This document shows positions 22,289 through 34,200 of a stretch of DNA of 64,000 nt, one piece after another. Positions within the stretch are counted from its first letter, which is position 1, and every line of letters begins with the position of its first letter. Source of the DNA: Apostichopus japonicus (Eukaryota > Echinodermata > Holothuroidea > Aspidochirotida > Stichopodidae); the NCBI RefSeq assembly GCF_037975245.1, contig NC_092573.1, forward strand, positions 13,968,001 to 14,032,000, read 5' to 3'. The translations under genes were made by a program, and so were the position numbers. The notes below the pieces were generated by a model. The model made no database searches, had not been told where the DNA came from, and saw only the letters and a program-made list of their open reading frames with translations.

Positions 22289-25200
22289 GTACAAAACTAA
22301 CCGTCCAAATTCTATGTCTGTGGACTTAACGTTAACTTGGGTAGCATAACGCTATATCCTAACTTAACGTTAGGCTTAACCTTGATTTGGGCAATAGGCT
22401 CGGGCCTGACGTTAGGCCTACCGTCAGTTTAATCAATAATATTTGCCTAGATACAGTACTTGCAGATGGACGGGTTCCATTAGGGAATAACGGTTACCTA
22501 AGTTATTAGCGAATCAGGAGAATAAAGCCTAGGCCTATGCCTAACAACATAGCCTAGGCCTATTTAGGCTAGTAGGAGTCCTAGTGACAAGGATCAACAC
22601 AAAAAAGATATAACCAGTTTTACTAAAAGTAATACCAAACCTTGGGCCCAGTCATTGCTTAGAATAGATGCCAGTTCCTACAACCAACAATCCCAATGAC
22701 TGTTACACAGTACTACCTAGTCCAAGCCCAAAGAAGAACAAGCCTTAGCCTAAGTTTGGCTACTTTCTTGAAAATGTTAGGAGTGCCGGTAATTGCATGA
22801 CCAAGGTTACCTTAAGTTAAGCCTGGGCTTAAGCCTTACATAAACTTACTTTGTTATGTACACTGTAAGTGTAATAGCTGCCAAACACTAACACTAACAG
22901 CGGTCAAATGCCATAAACATGTGATAAGTGCCCAGTGTAATGTAGTATAGTCAGTATTGCGAAGTTCGCCATACTGCGAAGTTCGGGCACCCTAAGAAAT
23001 ACACGATTTTCACCATGAAAACCTACAGGAAGAGCCAAATTTCACCAAAAAGTACGAAGCTACAGTTATTTTCTCTCCAAAATGACCCGTGTGCAAGAAA
23101 TTACTTACATATTTGTCAATAAAATGACGAAGATCTATGAAGTCTGTTATAATTACTGAAAAAGCAACAGCGCCACCAATTTTTACCAGCGCCACACTGT
23201 AGGTTGCGTGGCCGAAATTCGCAATACTCTAGCAAGAAATACAAGTTCCACAATCACGAAGAATCTTCTTGGAAAACAACGTGAAAACAGTTTGCAGGAA
23301 AGAAAGTTTGGCCGTGTATCGTACTATAACAAAATTCTCCCACCATATGAAGTATATTTTCAAATGATTTATACCAGAAGATTTAGTTTTGGGGTGTTTT
23401 AAGTCTTAAGTGGGCGAACTTCGAAGTCACCATCCTACAGTTGATACTAGTCTACTTTTTCTTTGGTAGTTGGTTAATCATCTGTAGTAAATCAAAAACT
23501 TTTGAATGAATCTACAAGGCTACTACAACTACAAGCACTAATAAAAGTAGACATGCAAAAATGGTTGTAACACCTTGTAGTGATGTGATGATCAGTATGC
23601 AAGACTTTTCTGTAGAAGGACGTTCAACGTTCTAGGCTAGGCTTTAGCCTTGCGCCATAGCAGGCACATATTTTTCACATTGAAATGAAACTACACTGCA
23701 ATCGACACACTCTATCAGACATCCGATGAATGTGAACCAAGCCAGTAATGAAGAAATTGTAAACATGTCTGAAGAAATGACAAATACTTTGGCAATCCTA
23801 AAAGATTAATAAGTACCAACTTGCGATTATGTGCAATGATTAAACATTGTCAGGACTGAATATTGCACTTCAGAACAAGCATATTTCTGACAAACAAATG
23901 CATGAATCTAACTGGAGCAGGTGCTTGATAATTTTTAACACGGCACAGTGCTACTGTAGTGTAGCATTGTGAAAACCTGTATACTTATTGCGATATTTGC
24001 TGACAAACTGCTTTAGTGTCGTTTGTGATAGCTAAGGCTATTCTTCAAAAGCAGATTACAGTGGTGTTCCGTCGAGGTTGACCTAGTCGTCCGATTTCAA
24101 ATGTCCGAAAACGTCCGAAAATGTCTGAAAGTGTCAGGAACTGTCTGGTTCTGTCCAAGCATCCGGTTAGAAAAAAAACCGTCATACCCAGTATTCAAAG
24201 CCAAAAGTGTCCGAAAACGTCCGATGTATAGTTTACTAGCCCAATAGTAACAAAAGAGTGGAGTGTTTATCTAGAGCATTTGCGGTCACACGGCCGCGAT
24301 GATTCCTCAGCGTGATAACAATAGTCTGTAAGGATTACAAGTTCACTGACAAAAACTCTGTGCAGAAATATTTACTCACTATCATTTACTATTTTGATAC
24401 TTACAGCTAGCAAGGAACAGTTTTTCCTGTCAGATGGATACGACAATATAATATCGCTAAATACATACAACACTTTTCGTTTACACTTTTCGTTTATTAG
24501 AAGCGTGCTAAGTTCAAAGTTCGATTCCTCCCGCGAGGTGGTACAGTACCGTCTCGTCAATTTGACATGAGACACGGACGAAGCTCTGTGCCTAAATTGA
24601 GATTTTAAAGGTTACTAGGATACAGTTTAACAAAATTGAAGCTGCAATATAAGGTGATGAAATAAATTTCATCGTGAAAAACTTTATCGATATAATGCAA
24701 GTTCACAATCGATGATAAATTCGATCTTGTCCTAAACATTCAGAGTGGAATATTATCTACAATTAAGAAATGTATGGTAATTCTTTGTCGCAAGAAGTGT
24801 TTTATTAGAAAGTATGTATTGAAAGAGGCAGAGAATTTGCCGCAAAACGGCGGACCTTTCATATAAAAATATGTATTATTGACATTTTCCGACAGTTCAA
24901 ACCTTCATTGAACATCCTGTTCTCCCTCAGTTGATTTGAGTAGGCCTATGCTAAAACAAAACTTTGAACAAAAAAGAGGTGTTACGTAAAAAAACTTATA
25001 CTTCTTAGAAGGTAGGAAAACAGTTTCCAATTGCATGACTTTTGTCCTTGAATGTCCGTTTGCCAAATAAAAATCATTTAGGATCCACAGACTGATTGGC
25101 CATGACAAAAGTGTTCGAGCACAATTTAAAATGGCGCTAAGATGCTTACCAGCTCCATTCAACTTGACATTATAAGAGCCAGTTGTAATCGAACATCAGT

Positions 25201-28200
25201 AGTAAAAGAGTAAAATCCACGTATTCCAACAGTAAGTTTCATTTGAGGTTTTCGTTTTCACATGTCATGCGTACAAAAACGTGATCACCAAATATCCCAA
25301 CTGCAGGTGCGCGTGCGGAATATTGACTACCCTGGAAATCTAGGTCATGTCCTGGTTTCTGCTCACAAGCCTGACACCTGTTTATTTGCATTCCATTCTG
25401 ACTTAACAAGGAGTTGTTACAACCCTGGCAAACTGCCAAGAAACGTGCAACGCTATATTAACCCGTCTTGTAAGAGAGGAGGGGTGGCCCAAGCAGTCTC
25501 CCAGGTACCTTGCTTAGCGCGTGTGAGCTCAACCTTTGCAGCAACGAGCTTTACCGTGGATTCCTGGAAGTACAAGTATGTTCGCGAGATTTTACGCCCT
25601 GGGATTAGTTTCTCAATATATTCAAATTTTGCGAATAACATTTCCTCATTGTCAAAAAACAAACTTCGATAACCATTGAAGAAAAAAAAAGAAGGAAAAT
25701 AACCGGACGATTGAACGGTGAGAAAAATACACTTAACATAGGGGTAAAACGTTCGTAACATTTGCATATTAATAGTACTTTCAGATGTTTCCGACTTTTT
25801 AAACAGTGTTACATTTCGTGGCGCCTTGTGTGTCTGGTAATGGCGGTACGTTCGGCGTTATCAATAAAAAGCTTAGCAACTTTTAAGGAGCTACGGGAGT
25901 GACATGTTAAAACATTGAAATTATTTAAAAAAAAAGTTCAATACGTATCTCCGTGTTACATATTAAACATTAAACATTTTCGGTTGTGTCGGCAGGAGGT
26001 AAAGAATAAAGTAACGATGCTGTAGTGTATTTATATTCGTTATTCAGTCTGGGATTTATTGGATTACTTCATGTGTACCGTTGTTTTGAAAATATTTTGT
26101 GCGACGTTTTGAGCCTAGGTAAAACGATATTTTTGTTGAACTGAAGCCACTCAGAACCAGGATAAGATATAGTGGGAATGGTTGGTTGTCGCCCGACACC
26201 AATGGGCATTATCATCAATATGTCGATATTTCTCTTATTTCTTGTTACTGCTCCCCACTCCTTCTGCTTGAATTTTTGTTTCAAAAGGTTAGTAAATAGT
26301 TGTTGTACATTGCATGCTTTTGCTACTTCAATATATTTCTTCGCAGCAATTTTGTGTTCAAAGTTGTATCACCTTTGATTTTGTTCGTAGCAGAAATACT
26401 ACCCTGTGCTGATAGTTTATTCCGTCCGGATTATCGGACGGATTCAGACGTTTTGCGAGCTGATATTAGAACTGCCTCTAAAATCGCTTTTGAATAGAAA
26501 CATAGTTTAGCCTTAAGCGTCCGGATTATCGGACACATGACGCTTTTCTGAAATGAAAGGGTTCTTGCCTCTGTAATCCATACTGTTTTGTTACTTGAGT
26601 CGGGCTAAAAACGTCCGGATTATCGGACAGAATCGGACATATCACCATTGTAACTTCTATTGTAACAAACTGAGAAGATCGATTTAATCTGGTGTGAAAA
26701 AGTAGGCAGTAAACCACTTGTTCCGTCCGGATTAAAAGTGAATATTGTTGGAGTAAAATGTACAAAAGCGTCCGACCGTCCGGAGGTGTCAGAAAACGTC
26801 CTAAAGTGTCCTAAAGTGTCTGGAAACATCTGAAAACTTCGCGTCCGGACGGTCGTGTCAACCTCGACGGAACACCACTGTATGTGTAGTGCTAGCTTGC
26901 AGTCGAGTAATCGCAACTTAGGTTTTGAGGGCGATTAATCAAACTTCCAAAGTGTAATCGCGATAACTGGCAATTAATCGATTACGACTATCAGCACTAG
27001 TGTAATGACAAGCCTAGACCAGCTCTTATTGTAACCAAATGTAACTTAAAGCCTCTGAGTCTGACAATATTAGACCAAATATGGAAGATATCTGACTTAA
27101 CTTCAGACTAGAGACAGTAACCCATTCCCAACCTGTTAGCTCACATGACCCCACCAGTTCATCCCTTACAATAAAACATGCTATTTGGTTCTGTTGCAAA
27201 TGTAGCCTAATCAGTTCTTGTCATAAAAAGTCACTCTGAACAAGCCTTCAATACAATACCTTATAATGAATAGTTTCATTCTGTACAGCAAAAAGAAAAA
27301 TATGGCTCCAGCAATTTACATAAAAACAAATTTATAATTTTTTATTAGTAAATTGTAATAAAAAGACTTAGCATTTTGTTTTGTTGTTGCGATGATACTA
27401 TATACAGATATTATTGATAATGGACTGTATGGGTAATGCACGTATGTAGTGTAGAATTATGATGGTTTGGATACCAGATTTAGGTATTTATTACACTAAA
27501 AGTATAATAGGTTTTGATAGTTGGGGCTCTAAGTACTGTCACTCTTTGGTCAACATAAAAAGTGAAGAAAACATTCAGTGTTAACACTTCAGAATTTTAT
27601 CTAGGAAATATAATTTGTCATTTGTAAACTTTCACAGAGAACAGCTTGACTCAAGAAACAGATCAAGAAGCAGAAGCCCGGCCAGAAATTACGATGACAA
27701 TAAACGACGAGATAGGAGTGATCGTAGAGATCGGGAACGAAGAAGAGATAGAGGGCAGAGCAGATCGCAATATGCTAGCATAATCGACCAAAGGACGGGG
27801 AAAGAACGAAGAGTGAACTACGAGTATTGCGTCTTTGTTAGTAACATTCCATATGAAGTAACATGGTCGGAACTGAAGACACTAATGTCTGAACATGGTT
27901 AGTATTGTTGGCTGTAACAGCCAATTTTTTGTAATGTTCAGTGATGAATGTATGTCCTTACTAGCCAACCCACTGGCTTCATTTTAATGAATTAGCTGTA
28001 ATATTTTTGTTGATGTTAACCATCACATCATCACCCCCAAGTGTCAAAATTCATTAATCTGTTAAATGATATATTTTGTCTTCATCTTTCTGCAGTTGGA
28101 CCTGTCGCTTATGTAGAATGCTTCCAGGATGTTGATGGCAAACCAGCTGTAAGTACTCCTCCCCCCCCCCCCCCCCATAAAAAAGCCTTTAATAACAACT

Positions 28201-31200
28201 GTGGATGATGTAAATGTTATGATAATACTTATATATTTCCTTAAATTACGTGAAAAAAATATATCAAATGTTGAGAAAGTTTTCCTGATGTCTTAAATTA
28301 GCTAATACTGACATTTCTAGCAATTGTTTCGTGTAAACACTAGGAACCTCTTCTTTTGGCACAATTACAACCAGCTTGTAAATAACCCAATAACTTGATT
28401 GTAGTAAAATATTCAGCCTAGAAATGTACATGCAAATTAAGGGCAGAACTAGATACACCAGGCTATTACAAAGTGTTGTAATGCTTATATAGTATGCTTA
28501 GTATTGATACTTGAAAATTAGTTTTGAAGGCCCTAATCAACAATTGAGCTCCTACTGTAACACACTATGCTGGTTTGTCAGTGTAGAATAGCACCCCTCT
28601 CAGACCTAAGGTAAGGCAACATATACGCTTCACCCTTAATACCTCCAGTGACGATATGTCTGGTGGTCTCAATGTTCTGGAGTGACTAAAGTTTCACATT
28701 TTATGATTCACTCATTAATTTTCCTTTGGTAAAAATGTATTGGAGAGTGTTTTAGTTTGATCAATTGTTATCCCACTTTGTGTAATATTCGTAATACTTG
28801 TGTAAAATTACCAGCAAATGCAAAATCTAAGCTGCCTTCATATTTGGAATATATGGTGTTTTATTCTTTTTGTATCTTCACTCTCTTTTCTTCTGCATAT
28901 ATTCTTGGTTTCTTATGGCTCTGTTTGGATCCCAGGGATGTGCGTAAGTATTTATGTGTGTAAGGATAAAGTATTGTAGTATTTAACTGGAGTTTTTCAT
29001 GTTTCGTTATAAGTGTATGTCATTACATGCTTTTGAATACCTATGGCAGTAACTACATAGTTCTCTATCCCTAGCATGTCTTATTTGTGTACGTGCCTTT
29101 GAATACCTACAGTAGTAACTACATAATTCTCTATCCCTAGCATGTCTTATTTGTGTAGATGCCTTCGTATACCTACGGTAGTAACTACATAATTCTCTAT
29201 CCCTAGCATGTCCTATTTGTGTAGATGCCTTCGTATACCTACGGTAGTAACTACATAATTCTCTATCCCTAGCATGTCCTATTTGTGTAGATGCCTTCGT
29301 ATACCTACGGTAGTAACTACATAATTCTCTATCCCTAGTATGTCTTATTTGTGTACAGTACATGCCTTCATATACCTAAGGTAATTGGAATATTGAAAAT
29401 GGCAAAGTCTAATTTTCCTCTTGCTATGGACTTGTTTGACTTACAGTGTGGATATACACTTCAGTACTGTATCTGTTAAATCCTGTACAGTATTTAATTT
29501 TTTAGCGTTTGTTAATAATTGTAATGAGTATTAGATTCCGATGTGTTGACCTCATCATATATTTGAGCTCTACAGCTTGGACTGAGACTTTTCATTCTTG
29601 AATATCAGTCACAGATGCTGTGTTGGTCAGAGAAATAGTCACTGGCCCAAAGCAGTTATTAATATGTAATTGTACAGTAGTTGTTAGGAAGTGTGCCTTA
29701 TGGAACAACCGATGGCCTGAGTATTACAGTAGTGTTTATATTCATTTCTGTTTGCAGGTTTGTAGAGTTCAAAGAAAAAGACTCCGCCACGAAAAGTGTG
29801 GAATCCATGGACAAATATGACATTCGAGGGAGGAAACTTGTTGTCAAACCAGTAAGTTTCACAAACTGTCATTTCTAAATGTGATTTTCTTCTTTTAATT
29901 TGTGCCCATTGAAAGGAACATCATTCTGTATTTCATTGTAAAGCTTCTTTGGGTAAGAGGTCACCTAAACCTCCAAAGAATAAATATTTCAAAGGTTGCA
30001 CAAACATGAATAGATCTGTAGCAGAAAAGATCTGGGCCACGAAGACGTGAAAGGGGCAAGAATGCTGGTTAAAAAGTTGACTTATAATGCATCCAATAAT
30101 AGGTCAAAGTCACATCTTGGGATATGCAGAGTGCAGACCACATCTGAACTAAATTTGTGTTATATCCTGAATGAAGGTATCCTAGAGATCTGTTTAATTA
30201 TTACCAACAGTGAGTAACAGTTACTTACCAACTGTAACAATGCAGCAAGGTGTGAGAGTCTGTCATATATAATATATATGACAGACTCTCACACCTTGCT
30301 GTAGGTCTATGGAGTCACTGGAGTGGAAAGGGACTTATGAAGAGGGGGAGGAAACATATTTTAAGGAGGCAGACAGTTGTGAAGAAATAAAAAGAAGGAA
30401 AAATTCAAGGAGTTTGTTAATGTCAACATGTTGATATAGCATTTTGCAACTGTTTATCAAAGTACAAGAATTATCACAGAATGTAAAGTAAACTTTGAAA
30501 AGTAAAGAAAGTTTGCTGATAAACATATCTGATAAAATAATTATAAGCTGATTTTTTTTTTTAACTCAATGAAATGCAAGAATTAGATTAAATACTCACT
30601 GGAGGTTGAGTAATTAGAACAAGTAAAAACAAGGTGGTGAAATCATGCAAACAGTGATTAAACCATATAAACAGCATTTGCACAAAAAAATTCTATAAAT
30701 TTTTGTTCCAAAAAACTAAAATATTAACATTGGCAGGTAAGAAGCAGCTTCTTTTTGAATTTACAATGTTCCCAGCAGTAGAAAAAATCCTTTCACTCGG
30801 GACAGACGTTGACGGTGTTCCTAAATACCTTTGAGCTAGGGTGGAAAGAATAGGAAAATTTGTGTGATATTGCTTCCACCAAAGGTTAGGGTTGGAGTTG
30901 TGACTGGGAGTTGGGAGGCCGATGTAGTGGGCGAGCTCCCTCTCGTCAAAGTCGTCACATTGGGGTGTCTGGTTGTCGTCGCCATCGCCCAACAAGAAGT
31001 CCATCGCGCTTCTTTGTGGCTCTGCAACGTTGCTGCTTCGGCGCCGCTTCTTGGTGGCGGGTTGTTGTTCCGAGATGTGTTCCTTCATTTTGTCTTGTAC
31101 CATTACTTGCTCTTCCTTTGAAAGGAACTTCAGGCCTTTGTACCGAGGGTCCAGGAACGAGGCCAGCTGGGCTCTGCTGACTTCCTCACTTGGTGTGAAC

Positions 31201-34200
31201 CTGTTGAATATTAAAAATGATGAAATGTTTATGTTGTACAAAGAAAAGCTAAAGTTGTAATGGGGAAAATTGTGGCAGGTTAGTGATACGCTGGCAGATG
31301 AACACCATGGGAATTCAAGAAACTGCGTTAGCGATAAGTGATCTGTTGGAAATAAACAATTTTTTTTATTATCCCCAGCTCACCTTCAGTTGATCGATCA
31401 CCATGGGGATCCGAGTTCCTCCGTTGGGGATAATTAATCTGTAGGAAAGAAAACTTTTTTTCACATGCTCACCTTCTTTTCAAGTCATTTGATGTAGTAA
31501 TCTTGAAGGCCTTCACTGCAGGAATGTCCTCAGCATCCACTTTCAGGTGCCTCTTCACTAGTCCGCTGACTATCGGCAGGACACTGGAGAGGGAAGTGTT
31601 TTGCTCGGACGACAAAACAGTCGTTGCAATCTGCAAAATAAAAAAACAAAATTATAAATCAATTACTCTTTTGTTGTGTTAAAAGTAAAGAAAGAATATG
31701 TAAACCCCAAATTTGGTAAAATGACACAAAAAATTCTCCACAATTTTTTTGGGTAAGTCAAGAGGACCACCATTGAGTGTAAGAAGAACTCGGTTTACAG
31801 AATGTAAAAAAAAATAGTTGAAATAATTGAATTTGTAATTCAATTATATTTAACATAAAATATGGTCAAGTTTTCTGATATTTTTGTTGTTGTAGAATGT
31901 CATTAATAATTTCTGGGAGGGGGATGGGGGGTCATGCAATCAATGTTCAAAATGCTACAAAAATAATTATTATAAAAAATCCAGTTTAGTTTAACCAAAG
32001 TTGCAAAATAATTCAAATTTATAAAATCCTATAGATGCAATTTTTTTCTATAAGTCAAGAAAAAGTACCACTTATGAGTGTTGGAACTCTGTTAGGAGAT
32101 GTTTGTTAGACTTAGCATGTTATAAAGTATTTGGGAAGGGGAAAACAATCAATGCCAAAAATATTACCTGTAGTGGTTCCAGGCAAGCCAACAGCTCCTC
32201 CGCAATCCTCCAGTCTTCATCCCGAATTTCTAAGGTCCTCACATCAGTTAAAGAAGTGAAGTGACGGTCACTTAGCACAGCACAAACTGCCCAACGCTGT
32301 TCTACAAGTCTTTTCAGCATCTCGAAAACAGAGTTCCAACGTGTGCAAACACTCTGAATAAGTTTGTGCTTAGGCAAACCTAACTGCTCTTGCTTTACTT
32401 CCAAAGCCTTTGTAGCTGTAACACTCTTTCGAAAATGTGCAACAAGTTTCTTCCCACAAGCAATCAAACGTCCGATTTGAGGATGAGCTTTTAATCCGTT
32501 GTTAACACATAACTGTAGGGTGTGTCCAGCACACGCAACGTCGTCCACTCCAAGGGATTCCCCTAAATGTTTAACATTACTGGCGTTGTCGTGGACGATC
32601 GCATCAAGTTTATTTTCCAAGCCCCATTCCTTGACGATCCTGGACATCTGTGTAGTGAGGGCATCTGCAGTGTGGCGTACCACTGTGTCCTGGCCACCCT
32701 CTTGATTCACTACCGGTGTAGTGTCTAGGACATAGCTCCGATTTACCCAGTCCCCATCTAAACCATGTGCTGTGACGGTCATGTAGCCCTCTGATGACCT
32801 AGAGGTCCAACAGTCTGTTGTGACGGACATGAAGGCAATCTTCTCCAAATCGGTCTGCAAAGTCGTCTTCTTTTCCTCGTACTTTGCTTTCAGTAACGCT
32901 GACATGGTCTTCCTTGATGGTACCACATAGCTTGGCTCGATGGCCTTCATGAGGGCACGAAATCCATCTCCTTCGATGAAGCTGACTGGTAGCGCATCCT
33001 TGGCTACCATTTCGACGAGTAGGTTGTTGAGCCTCTCAGCTTTCTTCGGGTTGCAGACTGTTCGGCTGATAAAAGCGTCCATAGTTGCTGACAGTGCCTT
33101 CTCTGCAACCTGATGCCTGAGTTTCAGATGTTTGGTCATTGACCCAGTCGAACCTCCTAGGTACTTCAATAAGGTGCCGCAGATCTTGCACTTCACTGAC
33201 GACTGCACCGACTTCTCGAAAGAGTTCCATACTTTGGAAGGCATTTTGAGATATCCTTGAACGTAGTATGTAGTTGAGCTTGAGAGTATTGACTTGCAAT
33301 GAGAACCCTCAAAATTCGTGCCTGCTTTTATCCTTATTACAACCTTTGATCTCCCTCCGACATCATTAGAAATCTTTGAAGAGGTACCGCTTTCTAAGGG
33401 TGTTTCAGACTTCGTAATTAATTGATAAAAGGGAACTTTGTATACGTTTCGAATGTTCGAAAAGATTACCAATTTCGAAGAGTATTTCAGACTTGGTAGT
33501 CAATTACTTATCAGACTTTGTAGACATTTAAAATGTTGTTTAGATAGTTACGGAGGTTTCAAGATTATAGTGAAAATGATCACAAAATTTGAAAGGATTA
33601 GATGCAGGCTCGCCTCATTGTCGAACGGGGTAACAATAGGCGCTACACGGGTCAGTAATCCCTTCAATCGTACCGCCGATCTTAAAAATCTTTTGTATGG
33701 ATGCGTGATAAAGTTTGCCATTGTTACGTGATTTTCGGCAAGCAACTGTTGCGGTCTATTTCGGGAACAAAGTGATGTGAAGACGCGCCATAGCGACTGT
33801 GTAATTGGCATTACAAAAACGGTTAAACTTATACGATGTACGGCGGATGCTTATCCGGCCGTTCGGTCGGTTAACCGGTTAACCGTTTAACTGTTACAGC
33901 CCTAATATATATAAATGGCATCCTTCATGTGTGGACCGTCAACAAAAAGGGGTAGGGGAGGTGCCAGGTGGGGTATCGTAGATATAAAGGGAGGTCTCTT
34001 GCTAAGTAGTCATACTGTAGTTACCCAGTGTGCTATCCTTCGGTGTTAAGTAAGGGCGTGTATACAGAATGAACAGAGACAGAGAGCAAACTAGAGACGT
34101 GTGTTATGATGCTCTACGTACAATATTCTAATCTTCAAATCTGTCCGTTATCGTCCAATACGGTATATAAAGTTAATAACAGAAAGGTGGCGGTATACTA

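Noticed and set aside
24505-24540. tRNA-like B box (AGTTCGATTCC)
   Set aside because: No A box at a suitable distance and no acceptor stem; it lies within the pogo-like element.
25262-25672. 136-codon frame inside the pogo-like element as a transposase
   Set aside because: No HTH or DDE motif is visible and it overlaps an equally long antisense frame.
29007-29363. 118-codon minus-strand repetitive protein
   Set aside because: Explained by the 66-bp minisatellite unit.
30214-30223. GTAACAGTTA as possible left TIR of the hAT element
   Set aside because: Only 10 bp match the right end, the outermost bases differ, and no 8-bp duplication links it to AATATATA after 33903.
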